Assembly: GCA_034696485.1 (NCBI GenBank) | Contig: JAQIWT010000788.1 | Coordinates: forward strand, 1 to 15,126 | DNA: 15,126 nt | Source of the DNA: Isohypsibius dastychi | Taxonomy: Eukaryota; Tardigrada; Eutardigrada; Parachela; Isohypsibiidae | Reading direction: 5' to 3' | Part shown: in pieces, positions 1 through 10,078 of the stretch | Layout: every line of letters begins with the position of its first letter | How positions within the stretch are numbered: the first letter of the stretch is position 1 | Made by a program: the position numbers and the translations under genes | Notes under the pieces: model-generated | Database searches by the model: none | Seen by the model: only the letters and a program-made list of their open reading frames with translations | What the model was told of the DNA's origin: nothing

Positions 1-1
1 G

Positions 2-157
2 CTCCAGGTCCTCTCTTCAGATAAGACATTTTTCAGTTCCACAAATGGGACAGGAAGCAACTATGTTACTGAGATGCGGAAGATCGAATGGGAGGAAATT
101 TCAGCAGAACAAACGAAAAACCAAAACAGATGCTGTGAGTTTGAGGGGGGGGGATGA
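2..157 (+). CDS. possible 3' end of an upstream gene (partial, uncertain)
   Basis: The frame starting at base 2 is open from the window edge to a TGA at 155-157, about 51 codons. It includes a charged, coding-looking stretch (EMRKIEWEEISAEQTKNQNR). Two acceptor-like AGs lie at 19-20 and 35-36, and a consensus donor GTGAGT lies at 135-140, so bases 37-134 could instead be an internal exon. I do not recognise the protein. No ATG or polyadenylation signal helps to decide, and a frame this short can be open by chance. Confidence 0.25.
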   Translation, partial: LQVLSSDKTFFSSTNGTGSNYVTEMRKIEWEEISAEQTKNQNRCCEFEGGG

Positions 158-267
158 TCCAGTTTGGGGGGTGACATGTGTTCGTTAACCCGCACTGGCA
201 AGCAAGCCAAAACAAGTGTTGTTGGGGGTTTTGGGTTTAAAAATAGAAAAAAATTCACAAAATGGAA

Positions 268-355
268 AGTGAGTCCATATTCATTTTGAAAGTGAGTCCC
301 GACTCGTTTTCAAACGAGTCCGAACTCGTAAAAATCGAGTCCGGATCGGGCTCGT
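268..355. repeat. GAGTC/ACTCG repeat patch with a perfect inverted repeat
   Basis: The word GAGTC occurs four times on the + strand between about 270 and 342, and its complement GACTC/ACTCG occurs in between. The phrase AAAGTGAGTCC is present twice (near 266 and 289). Bases 301-309 and 312-320 form a perfect 9-base inverted repeat (GACTCGTTT with AAACGAGTC) around a 2-base centre. This looks like a fragment of a dispersed repeat or a small satellite. No terminal repeat or target duplication was found that would define an element. Confidence 0.55.
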
Positions 356-426
356 CCAAGCCCTAAGCCCAACCCCAATCTCATGATTCTCATCTCATGC
401 GAATAATAATCACCTACATTAGTGGG

Positions 427-498
427 ATGTCAAACAGTTTTTTCTCCGCGTTCGACAATGCAGATCTCTCGTTTTACACCATGGATAAAGCATTTTAG
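427..498 (+). promoter_or_regulatory. upstream ORF overlapping the egh start codon
   Basis: An ATG at 427-429 opens a 23-codon frame that ends at TAG 496-498. It is out of frame with the egh ATG at 458 and runs across it. If transcripts start upstream of 427, ribosomes starting here would bypass the main start, lowering Egh output. Its relevance depends on the transcription start or 5' splice site: an acceptor-like AG at 420-421 would still leave this ATG in the mature leader. Confidence 0.4.
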
Positions 499-1898
499 CC
501 ACGTTATTTTATACATCGTTTTGTTCGGTTTCTTATCTCATGCCGCAACTCAAACAGCTCGTTCGGCGTCACCCATATATCCTTTGGAAACGTATGGAAT
601 CTGGATAACTGTCGTTCTTTATATTCTGAGATGCATCGCGTTTCTGGCACTTCCACAAGTGATCCTGAACTTCATTGGATTGTTTTTCATGAATGCTTTC
701 AGATTCAACGTTGAGCAGAAGTTCTCATTTCGATTGGCACCCAAAATCCGAATCAGATGCGTGACAAGAGGAAATTTTCCAGAACTTGTCTGCAAGATCG
801 TGGACAGAAATTTGGAACTTGTGCGGAAGCTCGGACTTGAAAATTTCCTTTACGAAGTGGTAACGGACAATATTCTGCCTCTGCCCGAGGATCCTGATCT
901 TCGACAAATTGTGGTTCCTGTGGAATACAAATCTAAAACCGGTGCAATGTTCAAAGCTCGTGCTTTACAGTACTGTTTGGAACCGGAAGTGTTTGACTGT
1001 GATGAATACACCTGGATTGTTCATTTGGATGAGGAGACATTATTGACAGAGAATAGTATCAAAGGAATCGTGAATTTTGTATGCGATGGCCAGCATCAGT
1101 TTGGACAAGGATTGGTCACTTACGCGAACGATGTTGTCGTAAATTGGATCACAACAACCGCCGACAATTTTAGAGTGGCGGATGATATGGGAAAACTTCG
1201 TGCGCAGTTTCTCTTATTCCATAAGTATGATTATTCTTTTTAATGAGTTATCCAAGCATCGCTTCATTTCCCTTTGATTTAGACCGCTGTTCAGCTGGAA
1301 AGGATCGTACGTGGTAACAAATGCTGCAGCGGAAAAGGACATTTCTTTTGATAATGGGCGAGATGGAAGTATAGCGGAAGACACCTATTTCGCCATGAAG
1401 GCGTATGAGAATGGATATTCTTTCAACTGGATTGAAGGAGAAATGTGGGAGAAGAGTCCATTTTCGCTCAGTGATCTCCTGAAGCAACGAAAAAGATGGA
1501 TTCAAGGGATATATCTAGTCATTCACAGCCGCGACATCAAGTTCCGGTACAAAGTCTTCCTAGCTTGTTCGCTGTATGCGTGGTTAACGCTACCCTTATC
1601 CTGCGTCACTATCCTCATGAATTTCACCCATCCTGCTGTTTTCCCATCTTGGCTTGAATGGGTGACCAACTGGATTATGAGCGTGAACGTCTACATGTTC
1701 GTATTTGGAGCGCTTCGTTCCTTCCCTTTCCGGCGATTTGGATATTTAAAGTCCATTTTCTGCCTCATTGGCGCGCTGCTATTTATTCCGCTCAATATTG
1801 TGATTGAGAACGTCGCCGTTGTTTGGGCTATTTTCTCGGAGAAGCACCATTTCTACATTGTTGACAAAGATTATCTGGGGAAAATGCAGGTCGTATAA
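458..1898 (+). CDS. egh: Egghead/BRE-3 beta-1,4-mannosyltransferase
   Basis: Exons are 458-1224 and 1283-1898, with a 58-base phase-2 intron splitting a Lys codon; the protein is 460 aa. It is a family 2 glycosyltransferase of the ER/Golgi membrane. In the known family it moves mannose from GDP-mannose to glucosylceramide, making mactosylceramide, the base of arthro-series glycosphingolipids; the nematode orthologue is bre-3. Membrane segments are seen near residues 11-33 and 47-78 and, in the C-terminal part, near 346-369, 383-401 and 410-440. Catalytic signs are the HLDEETLLTENS block (acidic DEE at 191-193), the AED motif at 287-289 and QRKRW at 324-328. Length matches fly Egh (about 457 aa). 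I chose the ATG at 458 because an in-frame upstream extension offers only a GTG. Its 3' end meets AAGAB tail to tail. The family is restricted to invertebrates. Confidence 0.95.
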
Positions 1899-1977
1899 AA
1901 ACGCTGGAAATGTGAACGAATTAACCGGTTATGAGAATGATATCGGAATTGTTGAGGAAAAAAACTTCCATAAAATA

Positions 1978-3069
1978 CTAGTCATTATCTGAACTTTGGT
2001 CAGAATCATTGCCCAAAGAGGTCCAAAATTGCTTTGTAATCTGCAAATGAGTGTGATAACGGAAGCTCGGATTTGTGATGATGAAAATACAAAGTTGTCA
2101 ATTACCTGTTCCGCATAATGTTTGCGCTCCTCTCGAGGCAGGGTGTTTGCAGCTGCCCTAAATTCGACCAGTTTGGAGAACATCTGGGAAAATACGTCGA
2201 CATCCTTTTCTTCGACATTTTCCGTCGAGGATTCAGCTGCAGTCGAAGTAGGAACGTTGCTCGCATCCACCTCAACCGGTTCGCTTTCGGAATCTGAGGA
2301 TGAAAAATGTGGAGGCTGCAGAGGATTTGGCTTCAGTTTTAAACTAGGCCAAGTGTGTGCTTTCAGTGCGTCCTGCACTCTTTTTATTCCGTGGACACTT
2401 CCAAAATCTTCTTCATCTTCCTCATCAGCCATACCCTGGAGATATAAAGACAAATCATGAAATAAATTACTAAACAAATTATCGACATCTAAATTATGTA
2501 CTGTACCTCCAGTTCTATCAGTTCCAGCTGCCGTTCGATACAGAATTCTTGGATTTCTTTTCGTGGCACCTCGTAGTGTTCCATGGAGTTTTGGCAGACA
2601 ATCAACCGAACAGCGGGCGAATATAGCTGTTCCACCGTTGATAACCATAGTTTAACCTCACCGAACCTGGACCGGTCTTTGGGATCGAAAAATATTACAA
2701 CCGCTTCGACGGCTTCGGAGAATTCTTGTGATGGAACAGTTCTGTGTTTGGCGGCGCTCAGTGTTACGGCTGCAGTGTAGTATTTGGTGTCCAGATTCCA
2801 CTGGAATTCCTGGATGTCGTCCTGCTCCGTCAGGGGCTCAACAGAAGTATCACCGATGATATCTAAAACTATGATCATTAGGTGGCGCAGACAAGCATAG
2901 ATTTCCGATAATAATTCACATCTCAGCTTCATTGGAACTCATTCTTAAATGTATATTTAGTTAAACATGCCTTTGAAGCCCGCTCACCTTGTACTAATTC
3001 ATGGCAGGACTTCGTATCCGTACAAGCTACAACCAAGATTGTAGGCAACCTTGTTGAATCTCTCTCCAT
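1978..3069 (-). CDS. AAGAB: alpha/gamma-adaptin-binding protein p34
   Basis: On the minus strand the exons are 3069-2988, 2862-2507, 2435-2106 and 2040-1978, giving 276 aa; all introns are GT...AG and the frame is kept. The N-terminal two thirds (residues 1 to about 145) is the Rab-like domain of AAGAB, starting with the beta-strand PTILVVAC and followed by DTKYYTAAV (52-60) and IVCQNS. An acidic linker (ADEEDEEDF) leads into GIKRVQDAL and a serine-rich spacer. The C-terminal helix has FSKLVEFRAAANTLPREER, and the tail is FWTSLGNDSDQSSDND. In the known family this cytosolic protein is a chaperone that stabilises AP-1 and AP-2 large subunits during adaptor assembly. It is shorter than the human protein (315 aa), mainly in the spacer. 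The ATG context (A at -3, G at +4) is good. It is transcribed in the same direction as the DNMBP gene 499 bases upstream. Confidence 0.9.
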
Positions 3070-3568
3070 CGTGGTACCTTCGTTCTCACTTCACAAACAG
3101 AAATAATAGCAGCACAAATTCTTTCCTGTACGAGGTACTGTACTTTCGATGTAAATACGAAAACTGACTGAAGGCTTTGTTGTGGTTTTCGCTGGGGGAC
3201 TGTCTACCAAGTAGTAAGCAGTATCCTCACGTTATCGTTCAATATACCATACTGAGTAGCTGACCTTTCAGTTAAATCAAAGAATTCGAAAATTACCGGT
3301 CTATACTGCAGCATTTCGTCACAGATAAAAATCACAGATATTATTCCATGTTTTTTATCTGGGCCAGCCTCTGTTTGGGAAAAACCACAAGTTTATCCGG
3401 TAGAAAAATCATCGAACAAACAAAAGAAAATGAAATATCGTCGAATAAAACACAGACGTCAGGAGCTTCAGTAAAAGATCAAAATCAGAGTATTCCGTTC
3501 CTCTCAAATTTGAGTACAAAAAGAAAGACATCGTAACAGCGCAAAATTTCACCGACAAATTCCGGAGA
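3070..3568. other. AAGAB promoter and DNMBP 3' UTR interval
   Basis: These 499 bases separate two minus-strand genes, so they must hold the DNMBP 3' UTR (right part) and the AAGAB promoter and leader (left part). I saw no canonical AATAAA on the minus strand and no clear promoter element. A 62-codon frame on the + strand at 3348-3536 starts with ATG but resembles nothing known and is A-rich; I do not regard it as a gene. Confidence 0.6.
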
Positions 3569-6500
3569 TTATTTTCCAACGTCCGCGAACTCCTTGAAGT
3601 ACGCAGCCGGCGCATATCCCCGCGCGCCATACCGATTCTCCACATAATACCACTCCGGATTCATGTCCAAATCATGTTTGGTTATCACGGTTACTATATC
3701 CCCCATATTCAAACCCAGCTGGTGAGGTCCGGTAGGCTGGAAGTCAAAAGCTACCACCATACAAGATTCACTACTAGCTGAAGACGTCGGACTGGCGTTA
3801 ACAGATCTTGGAGGCGCAACGGAAGACTGCCGATGTTTCGGAGGACAAGGTTGAAGACAGCTTTTTGGAACAAATCCCCGCATTCCATTATCCGACTCGA
3901 TGAACCAACGTTGGTTATCACCCATCGGATCATGGGTTTTAATCACGTTCACTGTTTCATCTTTTTTCACGGTGAGATCAAATGCTGTTTTCGCCGCGTA
4001 GTTTTCCTTCACCAGAAATTTCCCCACACTTGGTATACTGATGGTATTCGACCGCTGAAGCCCATTGGATTTCTGATCGGTGGACTTTGCTTCCTCAAAG
4101 CGCGACCCGGCAAAAATTGTCGACATTGACCTCGGAGTCGTCGAAGAACTTTCCGAATGAGTGGTCTAAAACCAGACATAAACGATGATAATGGCACGAG
4201 ATGTAACGCGTGGAATCAAAACTAACCTTTCTGCGATTAAAAGTCTGGGAAGAAAATCGTTTGCGTTCGCTTCCAATTTCACTCGAAGCGATTACTTCCG
4301 GATTCGTAACATCATAATTCAACTTCTTCAAATCCGCTAACACCAATGCCACTCTGGTCGTCAGCTGTTTTGCAGCATCTTTTTTATTGGCTGAGGATAT
4401 GGCTGCAGTGGACGCGCATGGAAGAATTTGGTTCGCGCAAAAGTACGAGAAAAGTTTCCGGAAATGCTGGAATGCGACGATTCGACTTTGCAGAATTTGG
4501 CAAGTGATCGCGTTGAATTTCGGGAGATCTTCCAGCAACTGAGCATTGAGGGCTAGGTACACTCGTTTCATCAACTCAACTTCCTCCTGCGCCTTTAAAC
4601 ATGCCCGGTAAATATATTTTCCGAGAGAAACGAAAGACATGCTGTTATTTACCGATTGCGTTCTTTGAGCGTCTTTCATTTTGTCCAGCTTCCTTTTTGC
4701 ATTTTCATAATCGATGAGCTTTGCATGCCGTTTGCTCATGAGATTCGAGGGTCCTTGAAACTGCTTGAGCGTGTTTTCAAGTGGAGTCACGACATGCGCT
4801 TCAATTTTAGGCGCCTAAAAAGTTGACATTTCAAGTCAGGTTAAGATTACAACAACTGAAATGCGACACCAAAAATCAACTAACTAGGTCGTTCAAGATA
4901 TGAGAGGAAATATCCCCTTGACTTTTGGCAAACGTCGGAGCAATAGTCGAGTTTGGCGTATCCTTCAGCAGAGTTGAAAAACCATCAGAAACCGCTTTCG
5001 AAACGGGAATCAGCTCCTGTTAGAAAAACACAAACGTTTCACAAAGATCTGTCACTTTTAATGTAATCAACTGACCTTAAGTTGTTCTACGAAGCCCGAC
5101 ACATTGCGGAGGAACCATTTTATTGTCCGCTTGTTCACCTGGAATTTTCGCTCTTCCGCTTGGAAGGCCGGATCTTGAATCTGTAAGACCGATTAGCCAT
5201 CGATTAAAATAGGAAGCGGAAGTTAATGGAAACAAAAGCAAAGCCGGTGCTTACAAGCGTGGTGAATCCAATGCTGGTGGATAGTAGTAAGCCAAGTCGA
5301 TTGGACTTTTTCACCATCGAATGAAAGCTGAGCCGAGATAAGCGTTCACTGAACGATGAGGTGCCATGATCCCGGTACTTAGCCACTGGAAAATAAACAC
5401 AGCATGTTTAAGTTTATGCTTGGTGGCTGAGCTCTCAGCTCCAGTTGAAGCACGGTTCCTCGAAAACGTCGAAATCTGTGTTATACAAGCAACGTTCGAA
5501 TTTATAAACAATTTCGAAAAGATATCAGGAGTTGTCGAAGATCAGAGATTTCCGGCCCCATTCAGCGTAAAAAAACAGATAAAACGACAACAAATACTTA
5601 TTCCCGATGTGTTTACCTAATTCTTTGCGGCGCTTGAGCTCATTAATACTACTGGCCATTTCCGTCATTCGTTTCAGTGCATCACGTACAAATATGTAAT
5701 CAGAGTGTGAACTCTCCGTGGCCTGTGCAGACATGAGAAAATCTGATGTTAGCCTAGACCTTGATTGCCGGTACGTAATATCTAATAGCTTTGCTAAGGT
5801 CAACTAACCTTGAGCAGCTCACCCAACAATAGTGGGTATTTCAAAATACGCTGCAGTGGTTTGATCAGCATGGAAGCCAAATCAAAGCAGTTGGTAGTCA
5901 ATCTGATTGCAGCAACTTTCTTATTCATGTACTCGGCCAATTCAATATTGTCTTTATACTGAAAAGAAACAATCACTTGGGGTGTTGCACTTGTCAAGCG
6001 AGTAAAATCGTCCCCACCTTTGATAACAACGTAATTGCGGAGTCGCTGTTCTGGCAGTAGGGAGTATAAACCTCCTTGAGCTTCGGGATGTTCCGAATAA
6101 AACATTCTCCAACTTGACCGTCAGCCGTTTTGAGATCTCTTATAAGAGTGTCGGCACTGCCCAGTACGTCCTTCAGATTTGTCATGACGGCTGCGGCATC
6201 AAAACCATCCGGCTAAAATTCGAAACACTGATTAAATCAGAGAACAGGAATTCGCAAAACACACTTACACAATCGGGCTTTTCCAGTTCGGTGATCAATA
6301 TTCGAAGTCCAAAAACGTATTCTTTTTCCGTCGCGATGATTTCCTGAATGACCAGTTCCCGCTTGGAAGATGTTATTTCGTCTGCGCGTCTACTCGGACT
6401 TTGATCCATTCTTCTCACTTTTGCTGAATTTCTCCCATTGCTCATTCCGGGTTCCGGACTTTCCCGATCAGAGAACCGGTCGCTCCAAGATAAACGCTTA

Positions 6501-7578
6501 TCCGAAGAATCACCGGAAAAATTCGAACCGATACTGGTCCCACTACTTCGTAAGCTCTCAAGGCTCCCGCGAACAAAGTGACCAAGCGCACTAGAGCTCC
6601 GCACTTCATCCGGCTCTGAGCCAATAATTTCCAGACAATCCATTTTGATGAATCCAACACCACCGTAATCATCCATGGCTTCGATAAGATCATGGCCACA
6701 CTTTTTGAGTATTGTCACGGTGTCTCCAGCGTTAACTTTCAACGCTTCCGGTAATGTCAATGTGTTACCGGATAAAACAATGGCATAAGTATCCGGTGGA
6801 AAATCTTCCGATGAGTAATGCACATGGTTGGAGCTCGTGAGTTCACATTCCACTAGGTCAACAACAATCTGCACAAATTCTCGAGGAAATATTCCAACCG
6901 GTCCATTTTCTAGATGACCTTCCAACCAATTCGCGTCAACGACTTTTGTCAGATGAACTAAAACTCCAGCATCAAAATTTAGTTCACCCGGAATTCCCGA
7001 CTGAAATGGATATAAACTCCAGCCATGAGGTGTAACAACAGGTCCCGAAGGCGCGGATCCCGAATCGTCTAGCTGCCAATTTTGTGCAATTTCCAAAGAT
7101 CCAGATGATTCCTCTGATTTTTGCTGATTAACTATAGATCCCGGAAAAAAGCGAACCCACTGAACCGGAAATATTCCAGAAATCGTCCCTCTCCACCCAA
7201 ACCACCAGTTTTCATCCACAGACCGTTCGCCCACGATAATGTCTCCTGTAAGGTAACGGGGTTTCACAGAGACTTTGGCCACCAAGGTAAATTGTACGTA
7301 CCTTTTTTAAACGACAAATCTCCTGACTGCGTTCCGTGATAATCAGATAGCGCGAACGATAACACATTGTTTCCCGTCACAACTGGCAACTGTATAGGTT
7401 TCACACAATAATTCGGCAAATTTCCACGACTACCTATTGTAAGATTCTCGACAGTCAATGTTCTCCTGCTTTCCTTTCGTATCATCACCAAGATATCGTC
7501 GACAAAACAAGAAACTTCATCTACATCGCTGGCCACGAAATCCGTGACAGCTTTGACATACTCAGCTTCTCCGGACAT
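3569..7578 (-). CDS. DNMBP: dynamin-binding protein / Tuba-like Cdc42 GEF
   Basis: Ten minus-strand exons: 7578-7302, 7245-6269, 6212-6018, 5958-5809, 5722-5617, 5385-5255, 5180-5076, 5016-4885, 4814-4227, 4165-3569; 1085 aa. Domain order is that of Tuba. SH3-1 is at 6-62, SH3-2 at 71-127, SH3-3 at 167-219 and SH3-4 at 244-301. The DH/RhoGEF domain runs from about 386 to 570 (signature LIKPLQRILKYPLLL at 514-528), the BAR domain from about 600 to 870 (LNAQLLEDLPKF), then SH3-5 at 937-993 and SH3-6 at 1021-1080. In the known family the DH domain activates Cdc42, the BAR domain replaces a PH domain for membrane binding, N-terminal SH3s bind dynamin and the last SH3 binds N-WASP/Ena-type actin regulators. 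The protein is about 500 residues shorter than human (1577 aa), chiefly because the SH3-4 to DH linker is only about 85 residues. SH3-1 and SH3-4 lack ligand-binding residues. The start is the first in-frame ATG, so the N-terminus is less certain. Confidence 0.93.
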
Positions 7579-8313
7579 CTGATGCCCATGAATCAATCGT
7601 GTGGATGAAACAACTGCAGCGAATTTAATCCAAAAAGCGAGACTGATGAGTCCGTATTTTAATACAATGCCAGGAACAATAGATTTCGTTTCATCATACC
7701 GTTATCGACAAGCGCCAGCGAACGCAGACTCCACTCTGTTGATGTTTCATGTCCTACCATTGGTCGATCTCACTCGGGGTCGGGGTGGGGCAAATTTAAC
7801 GTTTTACAGTTCAGCGATTAGCGAGAACAGTTTTCGTCGGGGAGGATTTAAATTTTATAAACCACGATTTTTTTTTCTTGAAAATGAAAATTATCTATGA
7901 GAACTACGACCGCCTGTAGATAGACAGTAGAACAAGTCCAAAGCAAGGTATCATAGCTTCACACACGGTGTCATTAACTGTGTGAGTGACGCAGTTCCAT
8001 GTGACGTCAACTGAACTTCTCTATGAATCACCCTTTTTTGCCAGTCTGGAATTTTGCGAGGTGAAATTGGTCTTTTCCTTTCGTCTCGGATAACAGTTTG
8101 GCGTAATTTCGTAAGAAGTTTGTGTTTCTCGTTTTGTTCCCGTCGTCTCCCTGCAAAGTGGCATGTTTAAGAACGATTCATAAACCTCTTGGCTCGTTTT
8201 ACCTCCGTGGCCTCCTCCTCCCCATCAATAAACTGCCTGTGTGGATCGGATTTAGCTGAAAGCAGTATTTAGCTGGCTCGGACGACAAATTTCATATCAC
8301 CTGCTTTGGAACC
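7579..8313. promoter_or_regulatory. divergent promoter region of DNMBP and CAB39
   Basis: This 735-base gap lies between two head-to-head genes and must carry both promoters and leaders. Candidate elements are a CCAAT box for DNMBP read on the minus strand (7763-7759, within CCATTGG at 7757-7763), a GC-rich KLF/Sp-like CACCC box GGGGTGGGGC at 7782-7791, a TGACG half-site at 7987-7991 and a full palindromic CRE at 8002-8009. No TATA box was seen at a sensible distance from either start. The 99-codon plus-strand frame at 7601-7900 begins with GTG and looks non-coding. Confidence 0.6.
8002..8009. promoter_or_regulatory. palindromic CRE (TGACGTCA)
   Basis: The sequence is an exact match to the 8-base palindromic cAMP response element bound by CREB/ATF bZIP dimers. 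It lies 305 bases before the CAB39 ATG and 424 bases from the DNMBP ATG on the other side. A TGACG half-site starts 15 bases upstream at 7987. An exact 8-mer is expected by chance about once per 65 kb, so its place in a promoter is suggestive, not proof. Confidence 0.5.
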
Positions 8314-9871
8314 ATGTTGTCCTTTTTCAGCAGATCGCAGAAGAACCCTACTGAAGTGGTTCGAGCTCTGAAGGACTCTCTGGTCAGTCTCGAACGTGGC
8401 GATAAAAAAGCTGAAAAGGTATGTCTTGTTTTCTTTTCTGTTTGCTGCGTGGTCTGTGTATGCCATCCCGGATATGTGATGCAGAAATGTTGGTGATCTC
8501 GTATCTTTGCTGCCCGTGTTATGCTTAGGCGACCGTCTCATCCCAAGGGCTTTGAAAAAACTTTATTCTTTTCAGGCATCAGAAGAGGCTTCGAAACTAT
8601 TACAAACGATTAAAGGAATGCTGATAGGATTCCCGGATCAAGAGCCCCAGACCGAGGTGGTAGCTCAGCTAGCACAGGAGATGTACAACCAGAACCTTCT
8701 CATTACGCTAATACAGAATATGAAGAGAGTTGACTTTGAGGTACTGTGGATCTTTTTTCGTTCTTTTTTCGGAATTTCTGTTGATCGTTGGAATAGTGGA
8801 TGAGAAATGTGATGGCAGTATTGTAGAGTTTAACCGTTTGCTTTGATTTTGTACAGGGGAAAAAGGATGCTGCCCAGATATTCAACATTGTCCTGAGACG
8901 ACAAATCGGAACCAGAACCCCGACTGTGGAATATATTTGCACCAAACCGGAAATTCTGTTCCTCCTGATTTCCAGGTTTGTTTGATCGATATTTTGTGCG
9001 AAATTCTTGGAGACTAAATATTTTTTGTTATCTTTCAGTTATGATGTCCCGGAAATCGCCCTGAACTGTGGAAGCATGTTGCGAGAATGTCTGCGATATG
9101 AAGCGTTGGCCAAAATCATCCTCTATTCCCCTGAAATCTACCGATTCTTTCATTTTGTCGAAATGTCTGCTTTTGACATCGCTTCGGATGCATTTTCGTC
9201 ATTCAAGGTATCATTCGAGCATAATTGTCGTATTTGTTTTCGTTCACATGTTTGTTGAAATAGGATCTTCTCACAAAGCACAAGGTCATCGTAGCCGAGT
9301 TTCTTGACGCCAACTACGACAAGTTCTTCCAAAATTATCAGCGGCTTTTAGATTCAGAGAATTATGTCACACGACGGCAGTCGTTAAAGGTTTGCACATT
9401 CCTGGATTTTCGGTGTGAGCAGTTACCAATGGCGACTTTTTCAGCTTCTGGGTGAATTACTTTTGGACAGACACAACTTCAACGTCATGACCAAGTACAT
9501 TGGTAATCCGGAGAATCTGAAACTGATGATGATCATGTTGAGGGAGAAGAGCCGGAACATTCAGTTTGAAGCTTTCCACGTTTTCAAGGTCCGTTGTTGA
9601 AGCGAAGATACGGTCTTTTTCCAGCAGGAATTAATACGAGTATTATTTATGAATTATTGAATGTATTCAGGTTTTCGTGGCAAATCCAAGCAAGCCTCGG
9701 CCCATCCTGGAAATCCTGTTACGGAATCGCGATAAACTTATCGAATTTTTGACAAAATTTCATAGTGAAAGAACGGATGACGAGCAGTTCAACGATGAAA
9801 AGGCCTACCTCATCAAACAGATAAGAGATCTTAAAGCTCCCGCGGAAAGCACCAGTCAGACATCACATTGA
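8314..9871 (+). CDS. CAB39: CAB39 / MO25 scaffold protein
   Basis: Seven exons: 8314-8418, 8576-8740, 8857-8975, 9039-9207, 9264-9389, 9445-9588, 9671-9871; 342 aa, against 341 in human CAB39. The protein is an all-helical, armadillo-like Mo25 scaffold. Known role: it binds the C-terminal WEF tail of the pseudokinase STRAD and locks the LKB1-STRAD-MO25 complex in its active form; it also activates several MST/STE20 kinases. Strongly conserved family blocks are [94 protein letters not shown] (part of the STRAD tail-binding surface) and [22 protein letters not shown] at the C-terminus. The ATG sits in a good context (ACCATGT) and aligns with the family N-terminus. No residue of note is missing. 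The widely conserved family name is used; nematode copies are called mop-25. Confidence 0.97.
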
Positions 9872-10078
9872 AAGCAGCATTCTTCGAATTCGCTCCCGGT
9901 CTTCTTGCATAATTATTTTCGTAATTTCCTGGAAGCGGACTTTCTTTTATTTCTGCTCAGTTTAAACCTCCTGATGCTGTAAATAGTTTTCTGAATAATC
10001 GGGTGTTTTCTTTTCTGGTCCGTGTTTGACCCTGCAGGTTTCCTACTTTGCAGTCCAGCGTACGGTGTACTTCCTTTT

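Larger units (their letters stand above)
1..457. other. left flank and egh upstream region
   Basis: Apart from the possible partial coding frame at its start, this stretch holds no gene I can support. Bases 145-236 are G-rich on the + strand: a run of nine G at 145-153, then runs of six and five. Bases 268-355 are a patch of repeated GAGTC/ACTCG words. An acceptor-like sequence ending ATTAG at 417-421 lies just before the egh start, so the 5' UTR may be spliced. No clear TATA box was seen. Confidence 0.6.

Noticed and set aside
422-457. In-frame extension of egh upstream of the ATG at 458
   Set aside because: It begins with GTG, has no match to the Egh N-terminus, and animal genes rarely start at GTG. 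The ATG at 458 gives the usual family length.
3348-3536. 62-codon plus-strand ATG frame between AAGAB and DNMBP
   Set aside because: It is A-rich, has no recognisable domain and lies antisense to the DNMBP 3' UTR. It could be a chance frame; nothing supports it as a gene.
5386-5616. Hidden exon in the 231-base DNMBP intron 5
   Set aside because: It is the largest intron in the gene, but joining the flanking exons directly restores the continuous family sequence (KRRKEL then VAKYRD), and none of its frames resembles Tuba sequence.
7776-7790. A second G-quadruplex at the divergent promoter
   Set aside because: There are only three GGGG runs (GGGGTCGGGGTGGGG) and no fourth run nearby. A KLF/Sp-type box is the simpler reading.
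7601-7900. 99-codon plus-strand frame in the divergent promoter
   Set aside because: It starts with GTG, ends in low-complexity Phe/Lys-rich sequence, matches no family and lies in the DNMBP promoter.
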